Shown in pieces: positions 50,631 to 60,524 of a DNA stretch of 64,000 nt; positions within the stretch are counted from its first letter, which is position 1, and each line of letters opens with the position of its first letter. Under the pieces are notes generated by a model. That model did no database searches. It saw only the letters and a program-made list of their open reading frames with translations, and was not told the DNA's origin. A program made the position numbers and the translations under genes. The stretch comes from JANQMY01 sp965227095. Its GTDB lineage: Bacteria > Pseudomonadota > Alphaproteobacteria > JANQMY01. Location: contig CBDDFL010000001.1 in the NCBI GenBank assembly GCA_965227095.1, forward strand, positions 1,426,001-1,490,000. Direction: 5' to 3'.

Positions 50631-51392
50631 CTAGTGCAGCGGCTTTTCCGCCGCCAGCATATAATTCACGCTCATATCGTTGGTCAGGGACCATTTATCC
50701 GTTAGCGGATTAAAAGAAACGCCAGTTTCATATATGATGCGCATGTCCGCTTTTGTCAGCGGACGCTTTAATTCGTCAGGTTTTACGAATTTGTCGAATT
50801 GATGTGTGCCCGCGGGCAGCCAACGCAGAATGTACTCGGCACCAACGATCGCCAGGGCAAAGGCTTTTGGCGTGCGGTTGAGGGTTGCCACAATCATCAG
50901 CCCCCCTTCCTTCACCAGGCCGGCGCTCGACGTCATGAAGCTCGACACATCAGCCACGTGTTCCACCACTTCCATATTGAGCACCAGATCGAATTGCTGT
51001 CCTTCCGACAACACATCTTCCGCCGTCGTGTTCCGATAGGTGATGTTCAGCCCTTGTTCGGCCGCATGTGCCGCCGCCGTTTTTATATTCCGTTCCGCGG
51101 CGTCAATCCCGGTCACCGTGGCCCCCAGCCGGGCCAGCGGTTCACAGAGCAATCCGCCCCCGCAGCCGATATCGAGCACGGTGAGGCCATCGAACGGTGT
51201 CAAGCTCTTGGGATCTCGAGCGAAATGCGCGCACAGTTGACCGCGAATGAAATCCAACCGCACCGGATTGAATTTGTGGAGCGGTTTGAATTTGCCCTCG
51301 GGGTCCCACCATTCCGCCGCCATCGCCGAGAATTTTTCGATTTCGGCGGGATCGATGGAAGAAGTCGCCATTTTTGTATTTTCTGGGGTCAT
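50631..51392 (-). CDS. ubiG: Ubiquinone biosynthesis O-methyltransferase
   Basis: A 253-residue methyltransferase making both O-methylations of ubiquinone. The family signature EIEKFSAMAAEWWDPEGKFKPLHKFNPVRL starts the conserved part, followed by the SAM-binding VLDIGCGGGLLCEPLARLGA and the membrane-association segment region, and TPKAFALAIVGAEYILRWLPAGTHQFDKFVKP near the end. A start at 51371 is an alternative. It diverges from lysC, as in many alphaproteobacteria. Confidence 0.96.
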   Translation of the reverse strand: MTPENTKMATSSIDPAEIEKFSAMAAEWWDPEGKFKPLHKFNPVRLDFIRGQLCAHFARDPKSLTPFDGLTVLDIGCGGGLLCEPLARLGATVTGIDAAERNIKTAAAHAAEQGLNITYRNTTAEDVLSEGQQFDLVLNMEVVEHVADVSSFMTSSAGLVKEGGLMIVATLNRTPKAFALAIVGAEYILRWLPAGTHQFDKFVKPDELKRPLTKADMRIIYETGVSFNPLTDKWSLTNDMSVNYMLAAEKPLH

Positions 51393-51487
51393 AGGCCTAG
51401 TAAATGCGCCTTTCTTTACTTAAGAGGACCGGCCAGGGTATGTATGCGCGTCCCCAGTGATCACGATACATCCTTATATGATCCTGG

Positions 51488-51516
51488 AGGCGGAACAGGG
51501 CAAGTCCCTGCCGCCT
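51488..51516 (+). other. Stem-loop in the lysC leader
   Basis: AGGCGG-AA-CAGGG-CAAGT-CCCTG-CCGCCT folds into a stem of 11 pairs with a two-base bulge. No T-run follows and no lysine riboswitch features are seen. It lies between ubiG and lysC. Confidence 0.35.
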
Positions 51517-51558
51517 AACCCCGTAGTGTGATTTCGAGACGATTGTGAGGATTGGTCC

Positions 51559-52779
51559 ATGGCCCGTTTGGTCATGAAATTTGGTGGTACGTCTGTCGGC
51601 GACATGGAACGCATTCGCCATGTGGCGAGTTTGGTGAAGCGTGAAGTGGATGCCGGCAATGAGGTTGCTGTCGCGGTCTCTGCCATGTCCGGCGAAACAA
51701 ACAAGCTGGTGGGGCTGACGAAAGAGGCGGCGGCTCTGCACGATGCCCGGGAATATGATGTGGTCGTATCGGCGGGGGAGCAGGTTTCCTCTGGACTTCT
51801 CGCCTTGGCGCTTCAGGAGCAAGGCGTGAGCGCGCGCTCATGGCTCGGCTGGCAGATCCCTATCAAGACGTCTGATGCCCACGCGTCCGCTCGGATTTTG
51901 GATATCGAGACGGCGGGCATGGAAGATCGCATGAGCCAGGGGCAGGTTGCGGTGATCGCGGGTTTCCAGGGCATCGGACCAGACGGACGGATCACGACAC
52001 TCGGCCGAGGCGGGACCGATACCAGCGCTGTTGCGTTGGCGGCCGCTCTAAAAGCGGATCGGTGCGATATCTATACGGATGTGGACGGTGTTTATACGAC
52101 CGACCCCCGAATCGTCGAGAAGGCGCGTAAGCTCGACAAAATTTCTTATGAAGAAATGCTTGAACTTGCCTCCTTGGGGGCAAAAGTACTGCAGACCCGA
52201 TCAGTAGAACTGGCAATGGTGCAAGGTGTGCGCGTGCAGGTGTTGTCCAGTTTCGAAGATGTCCCAGGGACATTGGTATGCGATGAGGAAGAGATCGTGG
52301 AACAAGAACTTGTAAGTGGCATAGCGTATTCCAAGAACGAAGCAAAAATAACGCTTCTGAAGGTGCAGGACACGCCCGGTGTCGCGGCTGCCATTTTTGG
52401 CCCCTTGGCGGACCAAAGCATCAATGTTGACATGATCGTGCAAAACATTTCCGAAGACGGTCGCACGACCGATCTGACCTTTACCGTCACGCGGGAAGAT
52501 CTGCCGCGTGCGGTCTCTGTCATTGAAAATTCATGCAAAGATATTGGTTACGAAAAACTTGTCAGCGATGAGTCGGTGACGAAAGTCTCCGTTATTGGAG
52601 TCGGTATGCGCAGTCATGCTGGCGTCGCCCAGAAGATGTTTCAAACGCTTGCCGAAAAAGGCATCAACATTCAAGTGATTTCGACCTCTGAAATTAAAGT
52701 CAGCGTTTTGATTGATGATCAATACACGGAACTTGCCGTCCGTGCTCTCCATACAGCTTACGAACTGGATGCCGCTTAA
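51559..52779 (+). CDS. lysC: Aspartate kinase
   Basis: A 406-residue monofunctional aspartokinase, first step of the lysine, threonine and methionine pathway. The kinase domain starts VMKFGGTSVGDMERI and has FQGIGPDGRITTLGRGGTDTSAVALAAAL, YTDVDGVYTTDPRIV. Two ACT domains follow from about residue 265 (ITLLKVQDTPGVAAAIFGPLAD; KVSVIGVGMRSHAGVAQKMFQTL), the site of feedback by lysine or threonine. GAGGATTGGTCC precedes the ATG. Followed by ptsP after 73 bases. Confidence 0.97.
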   Translation: MARLVMKFGGTSVGDMERIRHVASLVKREVDAGNEVAVAVSAMSGETNKLVGLTKEAAALHDAREYDVVVSAGEQVSSGLLALALQEQGVSARSWLGWQIPIKTSDAHASARILDIETAGMEDRMSQGQVAVIAGFQGIGPDGRITTLGRGGTDTSAVALAAALKADRCDIYTDVDGVYTTDPRIVEKARKLDKISYEEMLELASLGAKVLQTRSVELAMVQGVRVQVLSSFEDVPGTLVCDEEEIVEQELVSGIAYSKNEAKITLLKVQDTPGVAAAIFGPLADQSINVDMIVQNISEDGRTTDLTFTVTREDLPRAVSVIENSCKDIGYEKLVSDESVTKVSVIGVGMRSHAGVAQKMFQTLAEKGINIQVISTSEIKVSVLIDDQYTELAVRALHTAYELDAA

Positions 52780-52852
52780 TGAGGTTGCACGCCGCCCATA
52801 GCGCGCACTTGGATTTCAGCGCACAACCGATTTCGGTTCAGGACGCACTCTA

Positions 52853-55120
52853 ATGATAACGGATGCGGGCACAGGGCCGCGCGTCTTGTTGAGGCGGTTG
52901 CGGGAGGTGATGGCGGAGGATATTCAACCTCAGGCCAGGCTTGACCGCATTGTGCGTTTGGTCGCTGCTAACATGGTCGCGGAAGTGTGCTCCATCTATT
53001 TGCGGCGGGGCGATACGACCCTGGAACTATGCGCAACGGAAGGCCTGAATCCAGACGCCGTGCACCAGACAACCCTACAGGTTGGGGAAGGTCTGGTGGG
53101 CATTATTGCCGAAACGGTTGAGCCATTGAATTTGGCGGACGCCCAAGCTCACCCCAAATTTGCCTATCGCCCGGAAACGGGCGAGGACCCTTACAAATCC
53201 TTTTTGGGTGTGCCCATCCTGCGCAGCGGTCAAACTTTGGGTGTGTTGGTGGTTCAGAATCAAACCAGCCGTCACTACACCGATGAAGAAGTCGAAGCGC
53301 TGCAAACGATTGCCGTCGTTCTGGCGGAGATGGTGGTGTCCGGTGCTTTGGTGGACCCGGACGATTTCGCAGGCGCCAGTGAGCTTCTCAAACGGAGTTG
53401 GCGGTTAGATGCGGTGGGCATTGCCGACGGCATTGCGATGGGCCACGTCGTACTACACGAACCCAGGGTGGATGTGGTTCATGCGATTGCCGAAGATACG
53501 TCGGCGGAACAGAATCGGCTGTCACAGTCCATCGTCGATTTGCGCTCTTGGATCGACACCACATTGGCCCGGCCGGACCTTTCTTCCACCGGGGAACACC
53601 GCGATGTCTTGGAAGCCTATCGGATGTTTGCCCATGACCGGGGGTGGATCCGGCGCATTCGCGAGGCAATCGACACGGGGCTAACGGCCGAAGCCGCCGT
53701 CCAGCGGGTGCAGGGTGACACGCGCGCTCAGTTTACCAAACAAACCGATCCGTTTTGGCGCGAGCGCCTGCATGATTTGGAGGATTTGTCTCACCGATTG
53801 TTGCGGCACCTCGCGGGCAAGACGACGACCGCGGCCTCGGAAGATATTCCCAAAGACGCTATCATTTGTGCACGGACGATGGGACCAGCGGAATTATTGG
53901 ACTACGATCAGGAATCGCTCCGGGGATTGGTTCTGGAAGAAGGAAGCTCCACATCGCATGTGGCGATTGTTGCCCGCGCATTGGATATTCCGCTGATCGG
54001 GCGCGCGTCCGGTCTTTTGGATCGTGTTGAATCTAATCATGCGATCATTTTGGATGGGTATAGCGGAGAAGTATATATTCGTCCGCAACAGGACGTTATC
54101 GACAGCTATGCCGAAAAAGTACGCTTTCGGGCGCGTCGTCAGGCGCAATACGAAGCGCTGCGCGACGAGCCCGCGGTAACGAAAGACGGCGTTGAAATTT
54201 CCATGAACATCAACGCAGGCCTATTGGTAGACCTGCCTCATCTGGCTCAATCGGGCGCCGATGGCATCGGCCTTTTTCGGACCGAATTGCAGTTCATGGT
54301 GAGCTCCACATTCCCGCGCCTGCGCATGCAAATGGATCTTTACAGCAAGGTCATGGACGCGTCCGAAGGACGTCCGGTGGTGTTCCGTACACTAGATTTG
54401 GGGAGTGACAAGGTCTTGCCCTATTTCACGCACGAGCGTGAAGAGAACCCGGCCATGGGGTGGCGTGCCATTCGTATCGCACTCGATCGGCCGGCATTGC
54501 TGCGGTACCAAATCCGCGCGCTTTTGGGCGCAGCGGAAGGGCGTGAACTTCAGATGATGTTCCCCATGATCTCTGAAGTGTCCGAATTCATCGCCGCACG
54601 GAAGCTGGTGGATCGAGAGATGGCGCGCCGCTCGAATCTAGGCCTTAAGCCGCCCACCAAAGTGATGGTCGGCACCATGCTGGAAGTGCCGGCATTGACT
54701 TGGCAGTTAGATGCGTTGTGCAAGCATGTGGATTTCATTTCCGTTGGCTCCAACGATTTGATGCAGTTCTTGTTTGCCAGCGACCGAGGCCATCCTCGTC
54801 TGTCCGGTCGATATGACACTTTATCGCCGTCGGTGATTTCTGTGCTGAAGTGTGTGGTCGATACCTGTAAACGCCACGACGTACCCGTGAGCCTGTGTGG
54901 CGAAATGGCGGGCCGCCCATTGGACGCCATGGCGTTAATCGGTCTTGGTTTCCGAAAGATTTCCATGCCGCCTGCAAGCGTGGGGCCGGTCAAAATGATG
55001 ATCCGAAGCCTTAATACCGCCGCATTGGAAGCGTATGTTGAAACGCTCAATGGGACCTCTCAAGCCAGTCTGCGGGACGGGTTCGAAGAATTCGCCAAAA
55101 AGCACGGTGTTTCGGTCTAA
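52853..55120 (+). CDS. ptsP: PTS-Ntr enzyme I (phosphoenolpyruvate-protein phosphotransferase)
   Basis: A 755-residue nitrogen-PTS enzyme I. An N-terminal GAF domain (about 20-160) senses a small ligand, glutamine in characterised cases. The phosphohistidine domain carries the active His in EEGSSTSHVAIVARAL, and the PEP-binding barrel has GLFRTELQFM, RTLDLGSDKVLPYF and the cysteine in VSLCGEMAGRP. It phosphorylates NPr and hence EIIA-Ntr, tying nitrogen and potassium control to metabolism. Its position after lysC is typical of alphaproteobacteria. Confidence 0.96.
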   Translation: MITDAGTGPRVLLRRLREVMAEDIQPQARLDRIVRLVAANMVAEVCSIYLRRGDTTLELCATEGLNPDAVHQTTLQVGEGLVGIIAETVEPLNLADAQAHPKFAYRPETGEDPYKSFLGVPILRSGQTLGVLVVQNQTSRHYTDEEVEALQTIAVVLAEMVVSGALVDPDDFAGASELLKRSWRLDAVGIADGIAMGHVVLHEPRVDVVHAIAEDTSAEQNRLSQSIVDLRSWIDTTLARPDLSSTGEHRDVLEAYRMFAHDRGWIRRIREAIDTGLTAEAAVQRVQGDTRAQFTKQTDPFWRERLHDLEDLSHRLLRHLAGKTTTAASEDIPKDAIICARTMGPAELLDYDQESLRGLVLEEGSSTSHVAIVARALDIPLIGRASGLLDRVESNHAIILDGYSGEVYIRPQQDVIDSYAEKVRFRARRQAQYEALRDEPAVTKDGVEISMNINAGLLVDLPHLAQSGADGIGLFRTELQFMVSSTFPRLRMQMDLYSKVMDASEGRPVVFRTLDLGSDKVLPYFTHEREENPAMGWRAIRIALDRPALLRYQIRALLGAAEGRELQMMFPMISEVSEFIAARKLVDREMARRSNLGLKPPTKVMVGTMLEVPALTWQLDALCKHVDFISVGSNDLMQFLFASDRGHPRLSGRYDTLSPSVISVLKCVVDTCKRHDVPVSLCGEMAGRPLDAMALIGLGFRKISMPPASVGPVKMMIRSLNTAALEAYVETLNGTSQASLRDGFEEFAKKHGVSV

Positions 55121-55218
55121 ATTTCCTTAAAAACTATCCGTGCGCTTTTGACTTCCTTAACCATCTGGGGTCAAAATTACCGTCCGTAGACGGCTGTAAA
55201 AGCAGCAAAGGCGGAGTA

Positions 55219-56307
55219 ATGGAATCGAACACGGTCAAAACAGAATCAGACGCTCTTAACGAAGACAATGTTACGCGCTTGCCGGTCGAAAACACGCGCG
55301 ACGAGAGCCATGAGGAAGAGAGCAGGCCCGATTACTTGCGCGATGTAACCGAACATTTTGAAAAAGACACATCCGTGCTGGGATCAGATCTGCGTACCGC
55401 GCGCGTCAAGCTCGGTGAAGATATTCAAACCATCGCGACCGCACTGAACATCCGCGCGGCCCACCTTGAAGCGTTGGAAAGCGGTGATATTGGCGCTTTG
55501 CCAGGCCGCGCCTATGCATTGGGGTTCGTCCGGTCTTACGCGACCTATTTAGGGCTCGACTCAGACGCGTCGGTGGCACGCTTCAAGCTTGAAACCGATC
55601 GGCAAGAGGAAGAAGCCGCCGCTTTGGCCTTTCCGGAAGCGAACCAAGACGTTCGCATGCCTCAAGGATCCCTAACCGTCATCGCAATTTTGTTGGTTGC
55701 CGCTATTTTGGGTGGCTTGCAATTGTCGCAAATGGTTGACCGCATGTTAACGGAAGACCCCGGGTCACCGCCCGCGGTCGCCGCGCCGTCTCAACCGGCG
55801 GCTGATCCGGCGGCCACCGAAGATCTATCTGCACTGGAAACACCACCGTCGGATGGGGATGTCGCGACTGTCGAAACCGCAGGCGGCAGCGAAACAGGGC
55901 CCGTATCTGCTGACGCAGCGGTCGATACCAATGCTGCTCCTCAAACCTCCACGGAAACGGGCACTGGCGCTCCGGAGGCCACGCCTCCAGCCGCGGCTGC
56001 TCCACCGCTTGCGTCTCCCGAGCAGGTTTTTGGCGCAAATCCAGCTGACTCACGCGTCATGATCGTGGCACGCGGCAATGCATGGCTGCGGATCGACAAT
56101 CCACAAAGCGGCGCAGTGCTCATCCAAACCACCCTGCGCAGTGGGGACCAGTTCTACGTGCCCAATGAAGCTGGGCTGGTCATGGCCGCTCGAAACGCCA
56201 AAAATCTGGAGATTTTTGTGGATGGCGCCTCTGTCGGTCTCGCGGGAACCGGCGTGTTGGTCGAGAAGGCGCTGGATGCGGATCAGTTGATTTCGCCGAC
56301 CGATTAA
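55219..56307 (+). CDS. RodZ-like protein (N-terminal HTH, C-terminal DUF4115)
   Basis: A 362-residue membrane protein. The N-terminal helix-turn-helix (about 50-125: LGSDLRTARVKLGEDIQTIATALNIRAAHLEALESGD) is the MreB-binding part of RodZ. A single membrane helix follows at about 153-171 (LTVIAILLVAAILGGLQL), then a long Pro/Ala/Thr linker and a beta domain with WLRIDNPQSGAVLIQTTLRSGDQFYVPN, the DUF4115 domain. RodZ couples MreB to the cell wall machinery. It lies just before ispG, as in many proteobacteria. Confidence 0.88.
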   Translation: MESNTVKTESDALNEDNVTRLPVENTRDESHEEESRPDYLRDVTEHFEKDTSVLGSDLRTARVKLGEDIQTIATALNIRAAHLEALESGDIGALPGRAYALGFVRSYATYLGLDSDASVARFKLETDRQEEEAAALAFPEANQDVRMPQGSLTVIAILLVAAILGGLQLSQMVDRMLTEDPGSPPAVAAPSQPAADPAATEDLSALETPPSDGDVATVETAGGSETGPVSADAAVDTNAAPQTSTETGTGAPEATPPAAAAPPLASPEQVFGANPADSRVMIVARGNAWLRIDNPQSGAVLIQTTLRSGDQFYVPNEAGLVMAARNAKNLEIFVDGASVGLAGTGVLVEKALDADQLISPTD

Positions 56308-56507
56308 GCTACCCCTTTTTACGCTCAATTGACTGAAAACGGTCGTTTTTCGGCTGTATTGTTCTGGTGCATCTGGTAGATACGTCTAGAGATAGGCGTT
56401 GAAGCGACGGATTCTGGACTGCTAGAGCGGGGGCAGGGGTATCCTGCGCGGTGAAACTAGGTGTTTGACACGCTGTTAAATCGATTTCCAACTGAAAAGG
56501 CATCTTC

Positions 56508-57644
56508 ATGAGTGTACGGCCTTATCGCGACATTCATCGTCGTGAATCGCGTCAGATTATGGTGGGTAATGTGCCGGTGGGCGGTGGTGCGCCGATTTCG
56601 GTGCAGTCCATGACCAACACCTTGACCACAGACGTCAAGGCCACGGTCGACCAAGTTCTGGGCCTTGAAGAAGCCGGTGCCGATATTGTGCGCGTGTCGT
56701 GCCCGGATGAAGAATCAACGGTTGCTCTGAAAGAGATCGTGAAACAAGTGCACGTTCCGCTCGTCGCGGATATTCACTTTCACTACAAACGGGCCATTGA
56801 AGCCGCGGAGGCGGGGGCCTCTTGTTTGCGGATCAACCCGGGCAATATCGGATCGGCCGACCGTGTGCGTGATGTGATTAAAGCCGCAAAGGATCATGGC
56901 TGCAGCATGCGCATTGGGGTGAATGCGGGGTCTCTTGAGAAAGAGCTCTTGGAACGGTATGGCGAACCCTGTCCGGAAGCCATGGTGGAAAGCGGCCTGA
57001 ACCACGCGCGCATTTTGCAGGACAACGACTTCCACGAATTCAAAATCAGTGTGAAGGCATCCGATGTGTTCTTGGCGGTGGCCGCCTATCAGGGGCTGGC
57101 CGAACAAGGCGACTTCCCACTGCATTTGGGTATTACGGAAGCGGGTGGCATGATCCCCGGAACGGTGAAATCATCCATCGGTTTGGGGATGTTGTTGTGG
57201 TCCGGCATCGGCGACACCATCCGCGTGTCTTTGTCGGCCGATCCCCGTGAAGAAATACGGGTCGGTTTCGATATTCTGAAGTCGCTCAATCTGCGTCACC
57301 GCGGTGTGAATATCATTTCGTGCCCGTCCTGTGCGCGTCAGGGATTCCAGGTGATTGAAACCGTGAAAACGCTGGAAGACCGTTTGGCGCATATTGCAAC
57401 GCCCATGACGCTGTCGATTATCGGGTGTGTGGTGAATGGACCCGGTGAAGCCCGGGAAACGGATCTTGGATTTACCGGCGGCGGGGCCGGATCCGGCATG
57501 ATGTATATTTCCGGTGTGGCGGATCATAAGGTCGATAATGACAAGATGATCGAACACATTGTAGAGCTGGTAGAAAAGAAAGCTGAAGAGCTTGAGGCCG
57601 AGCGTGGATCTGGTGATGCCGGGGCGCTCGCGAAAGCTTCCTAA
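56508..57644 (+). CDS. ispG: 4-hydroxy-3-methylbut-2-enyl diphosphate synthase (flavodoxin)
   Basis: A 378-residue IspG/GcpE of the MEP isoprenoid pathway. The N-terminal TIM barrel begins PIS VQSMTNTLTTDVKATVDQVLGLEEAG, and the C-terminal domain has the [4Fe-4S] cysteines in CPSCARQGF and GCVVNGPGEARETDLG. The enzyme converts MEcPP to HMBPP. In several relatives hisS follows directly; here the next gene is prfA after 111 bases. Confidence 0.97.
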   Translation: MSVRPYRDIHRRESRQIMVGNVPVGGGAPISVQSMTNTLTTDVKATVDQVLGLEEAGADIVRVSCPDEESTVALKEIVKQVHVPLVADIHFHYKRAIEAAEAGASCLRINPGNIGSADRVRDVIKAAKDHGCSMRIGVNAGSLEKELLERYGEPCPEAMVESGLNHARILQDNDFHEFKISVKASDVFLAVAAYQGLAEQGDFPLHLGITEAGGMIPGTVKSSIGLGMLLWSGIGDTIRVSLSADPREEIRVGFDILKSLNLRHRGVNIISCPSCARQGFQVIETVKTLEDRLAHIATPMTLSIIGCVVNGPGEARETDLGFTGGGAGSGMMYISGVADHKVDNDKMIEHIVELVEKKAEELEAERGSGDAGALAKAS

Positions 57645-57755
57645 GCGCATAATCGGCTAACACTCAGCCGATCATGCGGGCACCCATTTAGGCGCAGCCC
57701 TTTAGGGGGAGCGTTGGGTGGCTGAGCTTAACTGAAATCAAGTGGAGAGACTGGA

Positions 57756-58838
57756 TTGATCCCACCAGACAAATTGAGGCGGGTGGCTGATCGCTTTGAA
57801 GAAATAGAAGCGGCAATGGCAGCCGACATTTCTCCCGAAGAATATGTGACCCTGTCAAAAGAATATTCAGATCTATCGCCGGTGGTTGCGGTGATCCGCG
57901 ACTATGAAAATGCGCAGGCTGAACTGTTGAGTTTAGAAGAAATGGTGGCCGATGAGGGCACCGATGCCGAAATGCTCGAACTCGCCAAGGATGAATTGCA
58001 GGAGCTGAAGCAAAAGCTGCCGGAAATCGAAAAAGACCTGCAGATCAAATTGCTGCCTAAGGACAGTGCCGATGACCGTAGTGTTATTCTGGAGGTGCGC
58101 GCCGGTACGGGGGGCGACGAGGCAAGTTTGTTTGCCGGTGATTTGTTCCGAATGTATCAACGCTTTGCGGACTTAAATGGTTGGCGTACGGAGATTATAT
58201 CCGCCAGTGAAAGCGAAGTCGGTGGCTACAAAGAAATTGTCGCGGCCATTAATGGACCCAGCGTGTTCGCGCGCATGAAGTTTGAGTCTGGCGTTCACCG
58301 CGTGCAAAGGGTTCCCGTGACGGAAGCAGGCGGACGGATCCACACATCCGCGGCGACGGTCGCCGTGCTGCCGGAAGCCGAGGATGTGGATGTTCAGATT
58401 GACGAAAAAGATCTGCGCATTGATGTTTTTCGGGCGAGCGGGCCTGGGGGGCAATCAGTGAACACCACCGACAGCGCGGTGCGGATTACCCATTTGCCCA
58501 CGGGATTGGTTGTCAGCCAGCAAGACGAGAAATCCCAGCATAAGAACAAAGCAAAAGCACTTAAAGTTTTGAGGGCGCGCTTGTTCGAACAAGAACGCGA
58601 GCGATTGGCCAATGAACGCGCTGCGGACCGTAAAGGGCAGGTTGGATCGGGTGACCGATCAGAACGCATTCGCACATACAACTTCCCTCAGGGGCGGGTG
58701 ACGGATCATCGCATCAATCTGACGCTTTATAAGCTGGACCGTGTTATTGCGGGCGATGCGTTGGGTGATCTGGTGGATGCGCTTATATCAGAAGATCAAG
58801 CCAATCGGCTTGCGGCCCTTGACGCTGAAGATGCATGA
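57756..58838 (+). CDS. prfA: Peptide chain release factor 1
   Basis: A 360-residue RF1. The PxT codon-recognition motif is PVT in HRVQRVPVTEAGGRIHTS, and the catalytic GGQ lies in SGPGGQSVNTTDSAVRITH. It starts with TTG at 57756, supported by GGAGAG six bases upstream and the RF1-typical MIPPDKLRRVADRF. The Gln of GGQ is the substrate of the methyltransferase encoded next, whose ATG overlaps the stop by eight bases. Confidence 0.97.
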   Translation: MIPPDKLRRVADRFEEIEAAMAADISPEEYVTLSKEYSDLSPVVAVIRDYENAQAELLSLEEMVADEGTDAEMLELAKDELQELKQKLPEIEKDLQIKLLPKDSADDRSVILEVRAGTGGDEASLFAGDLFRMYQRFADLNGWRTEIISASESEVGGYKEIVAAINGPSVFARMKFESGVHRVQRVPVTEAGGRIHTSAATVAVLPEAEDVDVQIDEKDLRIDVFRASGPGGQSVNTTDSAVRITHLPTGLVVSQQDEKSQHKNKAKALKVLRARLFEQERERLANERAADRKGQVGSGDRSERIRTYNFPQGRVTDHRINLTLYKLDRVIAGDALGDLVDALISEDQANRLAALDAEDA

Positions 58839-59754
58839 TGTTGTCGATACCATCCGTAAACCGATGAATGACGCTTGCGGTGAAACAATTGGAACGGTAT
58901 TGCGGAAATCAATTCGCGTGCTTCGTGACGGAGGGTTTGAATCGGCGGCGTTGGACGCCCGTCTATTGGTGTCCGAGGTATTGGAGTGTCAGCCGGACGA
59001 TTTGTTGTGGCGTGAGAAAGACTCTGTCAGTGTCGAGCTTACCGCGAAAATTGACAAACTTGTTGCGCGGCGCAGGGCACATGAGCCTGTGGCCTATATT
59101 CGCGGGCGCCGCGAGTTTTGGAAAAGCGAATTTATTGTCTCGCCGGAAACCCTTATTCCAAGGCCGGATTCGGAAGTTCTCATAGAATCGGTTTTGGCGC
59201 ATATCGCCGACACACATGCGCCTGTGAGACTGTTGGATCTTGGAACCGGATCCGGGTGTTTGGTGTTGTCATTGTTACTGGAATTGCCGAATGCCTCAGG
59301 AATAGGCATCGATCAGAGTGTTGGCGCATTGGCCGTAGCAGAACAGAATGCGCGCAAATTAGGGCTGGAAGAACGCGTGCAATTCCGTGTTAGCAATTGG
59401 TTTAGCAATGTCACAGATCCGGTCGATATCGTTATTGCCAATCCGCCCTATATCGTGGATAAAGATGTTGAGGGGCTTGCCCGTGATGTACGTGATTTCG
59501 AGCCGAGATCAGCACTAGATGGCGGGCCAGACGGTTTAGAATCGTATCGGGTCATTGCGAAGTCTCTGTCAAAATATCTCTCGGCGGATGGCATGGCGGT
59601 GTTTGAAATTGGGGCGGACCAATTTTTATCGGTTCGAGAGGTGTTCGAAGCAGCGGGATATTTTGTGGATCAGGTGGTGCGCGATTTGGGACAACGCGAT
59701 CGGTGCCTGGTGATCCGCAAAAATGCGTCATTCGCAGCAAACAACTGGGGATAA
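58831..59754 (+). CDS. prmC: Peptide chain release factor N5-glutamine methyltransferase
   Basis: A 307-residue methyltransferase modifying the GGQ glutamine of release factors. The SAM motif is LLDLGTGSGCLVLSLLLELP and the glutamine-binding signature NPPYIV. The N-terminal helical domain includes DARLLVSEVLECQPDDLLWRE and IRGRREFWKSEFIVSPETLIPRPDSE. The ATG at 58831 is inside the prfA stop region, giving coupling; a second start at 58867 is possible. Confidence 0.95.
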   Translation: MHDVVDTIRKPMNDACGETIGTVLRKSIRVLRDGGFESAALDARLLVSEVLECQPDDLLWREKDSVSVELTAKIDKLVARRRAHEPVAYIRGRREFWKSEFIVSPETLIPRPDSEVLIESVLAHIADTHAPVRLLDLGTGSGCLVLSLLLELPNASGIGIDQSVGALAVAEQNARKLGLEERVQFRVSNWFSNVTDPVDIVIANPPYIVDKDVEGLARDVRDFEPRSALDGGPDGLESYRVIAKSLSKYLSADGMAVFEIGADQFLSVREVFEAAGYFVDQVVRDLGQRDRCLVIRKNASFAANNWG

Positions 59755-59832
59755 TTTCAAAAAAGGGCTTGGAATACGGTTAGCAAAACGTTAGGGTCTT
59801 TACGGTATTTATTGAGTAAGCGGTCTCGTCGT

Positions 59833-59853
59833 TCCGGGTTCAATTGTCCCGGA
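59833..59853. other. Stem-loop between prmC and the DUF4167 gene
   Basis: TCCGGG-N9-CCCGGA is a perfect six-base stem. It lacks a T-run and lies in a 254-base gap with no further signal I can support. Confidence 0.3.
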
Positions 59854-60008
59854 GGCTAGAGACAAAAGATCAACTCAGCTAACAGTTCATCGCCGGTCCG
59901 GAAGAGATGTGGGGCCAGCTCTGATTAACGTTGTGCGGAATTGCCGTGCGATCCGTTTGACGAAGGCTTGGGTAGTATTAATCCGTTAACAGATAGATTG
60001 TTGCACTT

Positions 60009-60497
60009 ATGAGGCAAGGACAGAATCAAAAGCGCGCGCGTGGTAGAGGGCGCAAGAATCACAATGGGGCGAATAAGACGTTGGACAGTAATGGTCCTGA
60101 CGTAAAAATTCGCGGATCCGCAGCCCATATTTGTGAGAAATATCAATCTCTCGCGCGGGATGCCCATGCCTCTGGCGATCGAATTAGTGCTGAAAATTAT
60201 CTTCAGCATGCAGAGCATTACTATCGTATTCTTGCGGCCAATCAGGCGGCAAATCAAGCTGCAGCGGCAGCCAATGGCGCGGCTAAATCCGCTAACGGCG
60301 CAGCGGAGGAAGAGGCGTCGGAGGATTCTGAAGCAGCAACCGCCGAAGCAGCGCCTGCCAAGCCGAATGGCCGCGGTCGTGGTCGGGGGCGTTCAGCGAA
60401 ACCAAAAACACCGTCAAACGAGGCGGTTGAAAAGGAAAGCGAAGCCGCTGCCGATGTGGCGGACGAACCCGCCGAAACATCAGAAGCGCACGCTTAA
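60009..60497 (+). CDS. DUF4167 domain protein
   Basis: A 162-residue protein. The N-terminal part is the DUF4167 domain, with basic RGRGRKNHNGANKTLDSNGPDVKIRGSAAHICEKYQSLARDAHASGDRISAENYLQHAEHYYRI, followed by an Ala/Glu-rich and then RGRGRGRSAKPK low-complexity tail. DUF4167 proteins are a marker of alphaproteobacteria, usually downstream of prmC, and their basic RG-rich nature suggests RNA binding. Function is not established. Confidence 0.93.
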   Translation: MRQGQNQKRARGRGRKNHNGANKTLDSNGPDVKIRGSAAHICEKYQSLARDAHASGDRISAENYLQHAEHYYRILAANQAANQAAAAANGAAKSANGAAEEEASEDSEAATAEAAPAKPNGRGRGRGRSAKPKTPSNEAVEKESEAAADVADEPAETSEAHA

Positions 60498-60524
60498 CTA
60501 CGCCGTTTTCGATGGGGTGGTTTC

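Noticed and set aside
51397..51558. Lysine or SAM riboswitch in front of lysC
   Set aside because: Only one bulged stem is seen; the conserved core of either riboswitch is absent and there is no terminator.
58741..58830. 30-codon upstream extension of prmC
   Set aside because: It lies wholly inside prfA in another frame and is not similar to PrmC N-termini; the ATG at 58831 is the better start.
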